Positions 22,225 to 33,600 of a stretch of 64,000 nt of DNA are shown piece after piece. The position numbers and the translations under genes were made by a program. This DNA is from Doryteuthis pealeii. Lineage: Eukaryota; Mollusca; Cephalopoda; Myopsida; Loliginidae. Positions within the stretch are counted from its first letter, which is position 1. The number at the start of each line of letters is the position of its first letter. Location of the stretch: the NCBI GenBank assembly GCA_023376005.1, contig CM042150.1, positions 71,384,941-71,448,940 of the forward strand, read 5' to 3'. Below the pieces are notes generated by a model, which was not told the origin of the DNA, did no database searches, and saw only the letters and a list, made by a program, of their open reading frames with translations.

Positions 22225-23870
22225 AGTTTCCAAACGCCTGGAACTTTTTAAAGCCTGCTCTTAATAGTTTGCACTGCGTGCTCAGCAAGTCCATTCAATG
22301 AAGGATGATATAGGGAACATCTAACATATTTAATGGGCACAGAACATGGAAAATTCCAAACTAGTAAAACTAGTATGGACTAATAAAACTACATATGGAC
22401 ATGTGTGGCAAATGTGCATCAAAACATCCTCTCCATTTCTGAAGAAGATGGTGATGACACGACATGTACATATATATATTTACTGTGGACATCCACAATA
22501 ACCAAAATCCACTTGCCATTGATCAAGCCTGTATAATCCATGTGCACTCGGTACCATGGCCTTCCTGGCCATTCCCATTCCCATGCACTAGCCTGAGGCA
22601 TATTTGCACTATCTTGGCACATTATACAATTCCTCACACAGAGTTCAATATTCGCATCTAGCCTAGGTGACCAGATGTGATAATGAACACCCGTGAAATT
22701 CATGTATGGCCCTTATGCAATTCTTACATTAAAGTATCTTGACACTTTATCGGTATAACCACCCGGGATCCCCATAAAGCACAACCCAGTTGTATTGATA
22801 ACTCATCCTTCCTGGTCATATATGGTTAAAAGTCAGGAGATCCCGTGCTAGGCGATCCCTGTAGGATCTATTTGCACACTTGCGATAATACGGGATCTCT
22901 TGATGTGTTTTGACATGACAGGGGTTAAGGCTAAATCAGAAAGGTATCCGATAGACCATCTGTGTTGGAAATTTTTTACCCTGGTTTTTACACAAGCTGA
23001 TAGTGGTAACTTGCTAGAACCAATGCCCAACGTTGCACTCTCGCACTTCCTGTTGGTGATATTGCATGGTCCTCTTTAAAAATCCCAAGCAGGGACTTAT
23101 GATCTGTGATGATAGTAACTTCCCAACCATAAATATATTTATGTAATTTGGAATCTCACAAAATGACTGATACCTCCTCCCGTTCTATCTATGCGTAATT
23201 CTGTTCTGCCCTTGATAATGTTCTGGAGGCAAAATAAATAATTTTTTTTCACTTCCGTCTGCTATCATGTATGATAAGTCTGCATCCACACCAACTAGGG
23301 ATGCGCCCACAGTCATGATGTTCAGCATCATGATACACCAAAACATTAGTTGACATTAACAACCCTTTTGATTGCTCAAATACAAAGACTCCGGCTGGTC
23401 CCCATTTCCAGAGAACTCCTTTTTGTAATAATTTGTACAATGGGGCCAGAACAAAGCTCATATTGATTAAATATCAGTGATAGTAATTTACAAAAGTTAA
23501 AAAGCTAAACACTTCTGACACATTCTTTAAGATGGGTGCTTTATGAATTGCATTAACCTTATCTTCAGTTACTTCTGAATCAATCCTATGATCTAGGTAT
23601 GAAATCGACAATTTTTGGAATTCATATTTATTGTTTTAAGGCGGCGTCCTGTAATCTCTTTAAGACTGCATGCAGGTTATTATTATGCTCTTCCATAGTT
23701 AGCCCCGAGATTAGGATGTCGTCGAGATAGGTGACCGTCTTTGGTATTCTTTGAATTAGTTGGACTATAATTCGTTGGAATATTCCTGGTGTAGAAGCAA
23801 TACCAAAGCACAACCAAGCACAATTAAAAGTCAAAGAGACTAACGACAATACAAACTCATAAGGGTCTTT
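22225..23870 (-). mobile_element. Gypsy remnant, copy 3
   Basis: Minus-strand pieces in order: RT (23628-23849) with CFGIASTPGIFQR and an intact YLDD at 23718-23729; RNase H/connection (23249-23461) with LYKLLQKGVLWKWGP and LVYHDA; a connection segment near 22848-23030; integrase (22419-22703) with VRNCIMCQDS, WEWPGRPWYRVHMDYTG and VDVHSKY; and SLNGLAEHAVQTIKSRL near 22250-22310 with the catalytic Glu. Gag, protease and the RT N-terminus are missing. Related to copy 1 (K02A2.6-like). Stops and shifts show it is dead. Confidence 0.87.
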
Positions 23871-23903
23871 TCAAGTATACCACATGAAAAGACCCTTATG
23901 AGT
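23855..23903. repeat. Perfect 19-bp hairpin with 11-base loop
   Basis: Arms actcataagggtcttttca (23855-23873) and the exact reverse complement (23885-23903) flank an 11-base spacer. It sits exactly where Gypsy copy 3 RT coding stops being recognisable, so it may mark a foldback rearrangement. Confidence 0.95.
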
Positions 23904-24239
23904 GCTTATTGTAAACCTGTAAACAGGTGTCACTTAAAACCAGTCTCATAAAGTAATGACCACTTGAGACTTTAGAATATGGTAATCTATAATGGCACTT
24001 CACCGGAAGAACCCTATGTGCATGTGCAACAAAAATGACTGACTACCGACTCCCAACTGCCAAAAGAATATCTCAGCCATTTTTGAATTTAGGCAGTAAC
24101 CGGGTCTAATTGCTCCTACTAGCCAGAGACATATCCCCTTACTACAGGCGACTATGACCCTGTCAATAAAACCATAAGAACGCACAACAGAATATCCAGC
24201 TACATTTAAACCTTTGCTACCCTATAATGGTGACACTGA

Positions 24240-25400
24240 CGTACCGGATGCAACAAGAAACAAAGGAAAAATAAATTAACAGCAATAATTCTTTTCAACT
24301 CAACCACGTGCGCGAAATGAAATGTACATCAGAGAAAGATAGGAAGAAGACATTAACGGCCCCATTTTTCTTCAACTTAACCACGTGTGCGACTATATCC
24401 ACTAAAACGGATGCCACCACGAGGCGTACTAAAAAAAAGGGACAAAATATGAATTTTTAACATACCGTAGAGTTTGCTGACAAAAAAAACAAATGAACTA
24501 ACCACAAAAAAGAAAAAGAAAACAAAAGACATGAGTAAATAACTGTTTGTTTTTTTTTCACATTGAGCCACAAAAAAAATGAATGAACTCAGAGAGACAC
24601 TGAATTACCACTCTATAACCCTCTACCCATGCACCTTCTTACATTCCCCTCACCCGACATAAAAAAAATGAACCCACAACAATTTGACCTAATTCCGTTC
24701 ATAGCAGGGAATATACTTTTGCTGTCTAAAAAGACACCTTTAAATTATTAGCTTATATACGGAGCAAAGTCAACCTAGCAGATCTTATCAAAGAGATCAG
24801 ATTTCCTTATAATAGTCCATACCTTTCATATGTGTATATTGGCATTACTTTCACAAAAAACTAACAATTTTACGAATTAAAAACAAAATAAAAAGAATAC
24901 ACAAAATGTTCACTTCTTCCTCTTCTTCGTCGGCCAGTCAGACAAACCATTTAAAAGACGGTTGCTGAAAGTTGGTTTCGTCCGGGTAGCTAGGAAATGG
25001 AAAGTTAACTCTTATGGGTCGCTGCTACTACATTCATATTAGCCAGATTTCTCTGTTAGGGTCTCAGTCATAAAATAATGTCGGATTTCTAAGCTGATGT
25101 CCAATAATACAAAATTCACTTTCTTCTCTGAAGTAAGCTACAATTCTGTCAAATCGTGTTTACTAACTAATTATTCAAAGCCAAACGCATTTAAATTAAA
25201 GAAGTTTCCTTACTTCTTTCTTTTGCAAATAATGGACAATTCTGTCCTGCACAAGGAGATGGAATATCTCTATCATAAAATAATTAGTGACTTTGTAGGG
25301 GGTTATAGGTGGTGTTCAATAATATTAGGAATGACGAATAAAAAATATGACACAGTTTAAGTAGAAAACACGGAGAAATGATAAAACAAATGCATATAAT
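24240..25400. other. Non-coding stretch, unclassified
   Basis: Contains two similar 27-bp segments with an E-box (ccacgtg) near 24290-24315 and 24366-24391. The 87-residue frame at 25097-25360 shows no recognisable motif. Nothing else supportable. Confidence 0.35.
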
Positions 25401-25920
25401 TATAAAATAACAAATAAATTTATTCAGAGAATAAATTTGCAATAATCAACAAAATGTGAATGTACAAAAGAGATAGAATGTGTATATATGACGTGGAAAG
25501 GTTTTCTAAGAAATGTGTAATGTAAAATGTAAAAGTTCGTATGTTAAGTTTGGAAAAGTTCGTTTAGATGTGGACAGAAATGAGAATCAAGTTTGTATAT
25601 ATGACCTGCTGAAACGGATTCTTGATGTAGGTAGAACGAAGTGGTAAGAATAATGGTAGTAGTAGTAATTGTGTTGAGGCAGTGGAATCGTTCGTTCGAA
25701 CACCTATTTCTTGGTCGTTGTTCTATCTGGCAGCGAGACGGGATTCGTGTGTTTGTTTGTGGTCGTCGGATGTGTCTGGTTTGAATGTGAGATGAAGTCT
25801 GTGTGTCTTTGTTGATTTCTCCCCCGTCTTTTATAATTAGAAGATGGGATCGAACAGTAATTATTTTTTGGCGCAAACGCACGGACGTAGTAGTGAGCAA
25901 TGCTAACCTAGCCAATCGAT
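25400..25920 (-). mobile_element. LTR-like promoter and polyadenylation region
   Basis: On the minus strand a TATAAAAG box lies at about 25826-25835 and an AATAAA-containing segment at about 25415-25440, some 400 bp downstream. That layout resembles an LTR. I found neither clean TG...CA ends nor a target duplication, so the boundaries are approximate. A 123-residue open frame on the same strand (25544-25915) has no recognisable domain. Confidence 0.35.
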
Positions 25921-25929
25921 TTTGATTTT

Positions 25930-26085
25930 TGTGTAAACATTTGTTTTAATCACTTTTCCTTAAATTTAGGAAAAGGATTTGTGTTCGTGTGTTTGCTTTA
26001 ATCACTTTTCCTTAAGTTTGAGAAAAGGATTGTGTTGTATGATTGTTTTAATTTCTTTTCCTTAAGTTTGGGAAAAGAAATGTGT
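25930..26085. repeat. Three-copy ~52-bp tandem repeat, each with a small hairpin
   Basis: Three diverged copies share tttaat...cttttccttaa and each contains an inverted repeat of the form cttttcctt...aggaaaag. Spacing between copies is 53 and 50 bp. It lies just upstream (minus-strand sense) of the LTR-like region and could be its enhancer. Confidence 0.75.
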
Positions 26086-27109
26086 ACGTGTATTTATTTT
26101 AGAATATAGCATTGTATTCTATAACTTCTATGCCGTTTTCAAAATACAAATCACAAAATAATGCTTTTTCCTCTGGATGTAGCCAACGTACTCGGTCAAA
26201 AAAGAATATTGTTTTTTATACCGACTTCTAAATAATAAAATTCACAATGATTTTTCTTCTCCTCTGGAGAAAAAATAACTCATTCTGTGAGCTAAAATTT
26301 AATATTTAGGTTCTCCAAATATACAAAAAAGAAATTTAGGGATAAACTATCCCTAGTTCTACTAATTCTCGTCTTATCCCTATGCACAAAAATTACGCCG
26401 ACTACTCTATGTCGGCGGAGAGAGAACAACCCGAACTGCTTTTAACCCGGTTAGTTTCTCATCTGAGGAATTTAGCATACAAATTTTCGAATGAAAGAGC
26501 CAGCCTCGTTCTCATAAACCAAAAACTTCCACCAATCAGAGACCGACTCAAGAGAATTCCAGAATTCTATGGAAGTTGATAAAAAAAGATAAAACCTTTA
26601 CAAAAAATAAATTCGTAATTCTTCCCCAAAGCAACGCCATTTACAATAATTAAAATAAACATTGAAATGCTTTCAACATATATTTCAAGTTAAAAAAATT
26701 CTCAAACTCTGTTTGAGTGCTATGTGCGATATTATTTGCTATAACAATAATCAATAGAACAGTTTGTAGTGTCAAAGTTGTCATGATCTAGTATAAAATC
26801 ATTTAAGTACTTGGGTTTATTGATTTTTTATTTTCTAGTTCTTCAGCATTTTCATTTTCTGGTCGCATTATTTGTTTTATCAGGTAGTCAAAAGAATTGT
26901 TTTTGTCTATATCAGAGTGTTGGGATTTGTGAAAAAGGACACATCTTATTCCTTTGGTTCTTTTCTATCTGAAAAGTAAATAAGATGCGATGGACTTCCA
27001 ACATCCAAAAAATTTCTTTGTTCACTCCTTGGATTTAATTTAGTTTTATTTTGGATATAAGCTATGTCCAATTCAGAAAGACACTCTCTCACTTAACTCC
27101 ATACATAGA

Positions 27110-27910
27110 AATAAACGTATTTTACTGATCCAACACAGAGATAAAATGGAGTTCGTTTGTTTTAAACAAGATAGAGACATCTCAACTGGGTGATAAGCTT
27201 CTGAAATTAGTAGACCAGTTCACAGTAATAATAGTAATATCTAACCTACAGAAAGCAATGTCAATATACACATAGAAAAGGTATGGACTATTATAAGGAA
27301 ATTTGATCTCTTTGTTAAGATGAAGTTAGAATTCTTCCAAGTGGTGCTTGGACTCTAACAAAACACAAGAAAATGCTAGATGGGAACTACACAAGGCTGC
27401 TGCATGCAGTCTTGAACAAATCCTGGAAGCAGCACCCCACAAAAAACAGCTGTACGACCACTTACCTCCTATCACAGAAACCATCAGGAGGCACATGGTA
27501 TAATGGTTATCATTACAGGATATGGATGGTGAGACAAATCCAAATCCTGGACGATGCAGTAGGGCAGACTGGTCTCTTTAACCTTGGTTAAGTAACCAGT
27601 CTAGGAGAAGGAAAACTCTGAATTCAAACTGTTAAACTCCACTTAAGAAATTGACATTGTCAAAGTAAGACAAACAAGATATGTCGGACACTGCTGGAGA
27701 AGTAAGGACAAACTCATAAGTGATGTTCTCCTGTGAACACCTATTCATGGACACACCAATGTAGGCCGACCAGTAAAAACCTACATCAATCAACTGTGTG
27801 GATATTGGATGCTGTGAGGAAGATTTTCTAGGAGTGATAGGGATGGGTATGGGAGAGAGGATCATAGGAATCCATGCTGTCAGTGCAACCTGATGATGAT
27901 GATGATATTT
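27110..27910 (+). pseudogene. RTE-like LINE 3' end, interrupted by a SINE
   Basis: Plus-strand pieces of an RTE-type RT C-terminus: FVCFKQDRDIST and KLLKLVDQFT (27140-27225), MLDGNYTRLLHAVLNKSWKQ (27373-27432), then a SINE, then VRQTRYVGHCWRSKDKL and THVGRP-like residues (27655-27770) and IHAVSAT near 27880. The end is a (GAT)n tail at 27890-27905, a plausible LINE 3' terminus. Several stops make it inactive. Confidence 0.83.
27488..27625 (+). mobile_element. tRNA-derived SINE, copy 2, nested in RTE
   Basis: A-box-like tggtataatgg (27496-27506) and B-box-like atccaaatcctgg (27538-27550) occur in a tRNA-like head. The body holds ggtctctttaaccttggtta and the tail aaaactctgaattcaaac. It splits the RTE reading between HLLP-like and VRQTRY segments. 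I found no clear target duplication. Confidence 0.82.
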
Positions 27911-28109
27911 TATTCTTTTAGAATCTCAAAGAAAAAATAGGAACCTCTTCTTTGTAGAAAAATAATGGCACAGAAAATGGTCACAAATATATCAACTGGA
28001 CCAATTCATTTCAACAACACTAATTGTACATCTGATGAAGACTGAAAAAATGGTTGAAATGTTGTGTAAAGAACATCAATAGAACAAAGAAAAGGTTCAA
28101 TTGTTTGAC

Positions 28110-30198
28110 AAATAATTGTAGTTGTCAGGGTTTATCTTATGAAGATAAACTTTCAACTAAAAGAGAACACCTAAGTTTTTCCCTTTTTACCCATTTTATT
28201 ATATGATGATAAACCTAAATTATAATGTAACAAAAATGGTTAATATCATAAAGTTATTACTTAATCATTTATAAAAGTAGCATTACTGATTTAAAATCTC
28301 TCAATATAATATTTTTTATTTCTTTCAAGGTTATAATATGTTTTATATAATTATTCAATAATAATGTTTTTCGTTTTTTTCCTTTCTCCTTAGATAATAG
28401 TCTTTATTGCTGAGTGCAGCTGTACTCAATCCATTCATTTATTTATAACATTTAAGATGCATAATGCCCATTTTATAAGGAAGCTATGCCACAAATTGAA
28501 AAGTAAGTTTTCCAATTATTTGTTGCTTGTCTGTTCACATGTCAATGTATCTACACAGCCAGTACATTTTGGTAGGATATGTATCAAGCTAAAAAGAAAA
28601 CCGTTTATATAAAAAGCATTCATTTGGAACTAAAAATATATTCATTTAATAATCATAGGTAAAAGACAAAGCTTTATGAATTTTGTATATAATCAAGTTA
28701 GTTTGAATTTACTTTTTTTCTGTGAAAAATTGCATATATTCATTGTTTTCTGAAATTATTAAATACAGAAGAAATAATAGTTGATATACTGTAAACATAT
28801 TTTTTCAAATAGTAAATACAGTGGAGGTAAACAAATATTCATACACATACAATTTTTTTCATTAAAATGGGTAAATGGAATTTATTTCAATAGAATAATT
28901 CTTTTGTTTTCTATACATATTTAGTTATTATACATCTGTATACAGTTAATTATATGAAAAGCATGTTTATTCATTTGTTGGAAATACAATAAATTAAAAA
29001 TTTGTATGTGTACAAATATTTGTATCCCCCACATGTATATCACATGGGACAAAAACAAATTTAGTATAATGTGTAACATCATCAATATCTGTGCTTAACT
29101 CTCTTATTTTATTTTTATACATACAATGTCTATATGAATATGAGCTTAGTACAATCTTTTGTGTGTAATGTGTTATTGATTTTTTTTTTTTTAAATAAAT
29201 TATTGACTGACTTTACTTTGGTATGATTGTTTTGTTTGTCAATTTAATCAAAACTCACTGTTGGCATTGTTCAAGGTGCAAGACAAAATTAGTAATCTGG
29301 AACAAGATTATGGGAATAAACAGTGACAATTTTTCTTATCTAAAACAACTGGCATTGTAAAAAGAACACAAAAATTGTTCAACATATTTACTTGATATGA
29401 ATGAAACTTTCAATTATCATTTTCTAAAATCAGCATCTTCAAACAGAAACAAATTTTCTTGCAAGCAACCATTTTCTTCTCTTCAACAATATAGAGAAGA
29501 AAAAATATTATATTTTTCAAATTGATTTTTAATATTTAATATAAAAATGTAAATTTTTTTTTATATAACAATTTGCTAGTTTATTTTATTTCTTTCCCCT
29601 TTCATGTGTTTACATGGATTCCACAACTTGTGCAGTTGTTGATCATCTTAGATTTTCCATGTCACTAGTGAAGATGTTACTCGTAAAGATAATGTTTGTG
29701 GTCTGCACAACCCCTCTAACATTTTAATCTCATATTTCATGCAGGTTTCCTCATTTCTTCTAATGATATCACTAACTACATTGATGATAAAGATTATAAC
29801 AACAACAACAACAAAAATAAATGTTTATGAAACTTTATGCAAAATTTAATCAATGTCCACTAAGTGAACTTTGGCTTCGTCATGAAATTAATATTTTTAT
29901 ATCTTCTTAATATTATCTTATGAAAATAGCAAATTCAGAATGATGGGTTTCTCCTACAAAAAAACTTAAGTAAAAGAGAATGAAAAGTTATTATCATCAC
30001 AGAGACATATATATAGCTTCCAAAAATTAAACATGTCTGCAAGCATCATCATACATTTTTTAAAAATCCAAGAGAATTTAAGCAGACAATGGTTTTTCAC
30101 TCAACAAATGGACATGTCATTTCACTAGTAAATTTTTCATCCCTTTTTTGTGGATTGTCAAACACTTTGAGAACTTTTTTAAAAACTTTCTAAAAACA

Positions 30199-30200
<2 letters not shown>
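28110..30200. other. AT-rich non-coding stretch
   Basis: No supported feature. The sequence has scattered A and T runs, no long open frame and no repeat structure beyond short motifs. Confidence 0.4.

Positions 30201-30203
<3 letters not shown>

Positions 30204-30250
<47 letters not shown>
30204..30250. repeat. (TA)n-(TG)n microsatellite
   Basis: About 40 bp of TA repeats followed by a few TG repeats. Confidence 0.95.
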
Positions 30251-30253
<3 letters not shown>

Positions 30254-30627
30254 TTGTGATGTACTTTTGGTGCTAGCTCTTGCACAATTATGAAACTTTT
30301 ATTTGTTTTATTAATTTAAAAAATACGAATTATGTTTTATCACATGCATCTTCCATAGGTAAATGTATATGCTTGTTTAAAATATATTTAAGGGTTTGAA
30401 TGAGAGTATACATTTTTCAGCAAATTTTCATTAATTTCAATTGAATTCTAATTGAATATATTACAAAATTTTAAAAAAATTAACATAATTATCTATATAT
30501 TTATTATTTTATTTATTTTTGAGGCAGTATTACATTTAAAATTCTTTTAAATAATAACTGTGTTCATTTGCATATTTCAGATCTATCAGATCTTTTTTTT
30601 AAATCTCCATCTGTACAAATACCACAG

Positions 30628-33600
30628 TCTGATCCAAGGCAGAAATGACAATGAGTGACACTTTGATCCATGGCAGAAGTGGCAATGAGTAACACTTTTG
30701 GCAGAAGTGGACTTTCATCCGTGGCAGAAGTGACAATGAGTATTTGATCATGGAAGTGGAAGTGACAATGAGTAACACTTTGATCATGGGAAGTGGCAAT
30801 GAGTACACTTTGATCATCAAAGTGACAGAAGTGACAATGAGTAACACTTTGATCATGGGCACAAAGTGACAATGAGTAACACTTTGATCATGGGCCACAA
30901 TGAGGCAAAGTGACAGTAACACTTTGATCATGGCCAAAGGGACAATGAGTAACACTTTGATCATTGGGCCAAAGTGACAATGAGTAACACTTTGATCCAT
31001 GCAGAAGTGGCAATGAGTAACACTTTCATCCGTGGCAGAAGTGACAATGAGTAACACTTTGATCATGGGCCAAAGTGGCAATGAGTAACACTTTGATCAT
31101 CAAAGTGACAATGGAGTAACACTTTGATCCATGGGCCAAAGTGACAATGAGTAACACTTTGATCATGGGCCAAAGTGACAATGAGTAAACACTTTGATCC
31201 ATGGGCCAAAGTGGCAATGAGTAACACTTTGATCATGGGCCAAAGTGACAATGAGTAACAGTTTGATCATGGGCAAAGTGGCAATGAGTAACACTTTGAT
31301 CATGGGCCAAAGGGACAATGAGTAACACTTTGATCATGGGCCAAAGTGGCAATGAGTAAAACTTTGATCCATGGCAGAAGTGGCAATGAGTAACACTTTC
31401 ATCCGTGGCAGAAGTGACAATGAGTAACACTTTGATCATGGGCCAAAGTGACAATGAGTAACACTTTGATCCATGCAGAAGTGACAATGAGTAACACTTT
31501 GATCATGGCCCAATGAGTAACAGAGTAACACTTTGATCATGGGCCAAGTGGCAATGAGTAACACTTTGATCATGGCCAAAGTGACAATGAGTAACACTTT
31601 GATCATGGGCCAAAGTGACAATGAGTAACACTTTGATCATGGGCCAAAGTGGCAATGAGTAACACTTTGATCATGGGCCAAAGTGACAATGAGTAACACT
31701 TTGATCATGGGCCAAAGTGACAATGAGTAACATTGATCATGGGCCAAAGTGACAATGAGTAACACTTTGATCATGGGCCAAAGTGACAATGAGTAACACT
31801 TTGATCATGGGCCAAAGTGACAATGAGTAACACTTTGATCATGGGCCAAAGTGACAATGAGTCACTTTGATCATGGGCCAAAGTGCAATGAGTAACACTT
31901 TGATCATGGGCCAAAGTGACAATGAGTACACTTTGATCACACTTTGATCATGGGCCAAAGTGCAATGAGTAACACTTTGATCATGGGCCAAAGTGACAAT
32001 GAGTAACACTTTGATCATGGGCCAAAGTGACAATGAGTAACACTTGATCATGGCCAAAGTGCAATGAGTAACACTTTGATCATGGGCCAAAGTGACAATG
32101 AGTAACACTTTGATCATGGGCCAAAGTGACAATGAGTAACACTTTGATCATGGGCAAAGTGACAATGAGTACACTTTGATCATGGCAAAGTGACAATGAG
32201 TAACACTTTGATCATGGGCCAAAGTGGCAATGAGTAACACTTTGATCATGGGCCAAAGTGACAATGAGTAACACTTTGATCATGAGCCAAAGTGACAATG
32301 AGTAACACTTTGATCATGGGCCAAAGTGGCAATGAGTAAACTTTGATCCATGGCAGAAGTGGCAATGAGTAACACTTTCATCCGTGGCAGAAGTGACAAT
32401 GAGTAACACTTTGATCATGGGCCAAAGTGGCAATGAGTAACACTTTGATCATGGGCCAAAGTGACAATGAGTAACACTTTGATCATGGGCCAAAGTGGCA
32501 ATGAGTAACACTTTGATCATGGGCCAAAGTGACAATGAGTAACACTTTGATCATGGGCCAAAGTGACAATGAGTAACACTTTGATCATGGGCCAAAGTGA
32601 CAATGAGTAACACTTTGATCATGGGCCACAATGAGTAACACTTTGATCAAATGAGTAACACTTTGATCATGTGCAATGAGTAACACTTTGATCATTGACA
32701 ATGAGTAACACTTTGATCATGGGCCAAAGTGACAATGAGTAACACTTTGATCATGGCCAAAGTGGCAATGAGTAACACTTTGATCATGGGCCAAAGGACA
32801 ATGAGTAACACTTTGATCATGGGCCACAATGAGTAACACTTGATCATGGGCCAAAGTGACAATGAGTAACACTTTGATCATGGGCCAAAGTGGCAATGAG
32901 TAACACTTTGATCATGGGCCAAAGTGACAATGAGTAACACTTTGATCATGGGCCAAAGTGGCAATGAGTAACACTTTGATCATGGGCCAAAAGTGGCAAA
33001 TGAGTAACACTTTGATCATGGGCCAAAGTGACAATGAGTAACACTTTGATCATGGGCCAAAGTGACAATGAGTAACACTTTGATCATGGGCCAAAATGGC
33101 AATGAGTAACACTTTGATCATGGGCCAAAGTGACAATGAGTAACACTTTGATCATGGGCCAAAGCAATGAGTAACACAATGAGTAACACTTTGATCACAA
33201 AGTGACAATTTGATCATGGGCCAAAAAGTAACACTTTGATCATGGCAATGAGTAACACTTTGATCATGGGCAAAGTGCAATGAGTAACACTTTGATCATG
33301 GGCCAAAGTGGCAATGAGTAACACTTTGATCATGGGCCAAAGTGACAATGAGTAACACTTTGATCATGGCCAAAGTGACAATGAGTAACACTTTGATCAT
33401 GGGCCAAAGTGACAATGAGTAACACTTTGATCATGGGCCAAAGTGGCAATGAGTAACACTTTGATCATGGGCCAAATGAGGATCCATGGCAGAAGTGGCA
33501 ATGAGTAACACTTTCATCCGTGCAGAAGTGACAATGAGTAACACTTTGATCATGGGCCAAAGTGGCAATGAGTAACACTTTGATCATGGGCCAAAGTGAA

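Noticed and set aside
25097..25360. 87-residue frame
   Set aside because: AT-rich, no recognisable domain or context.
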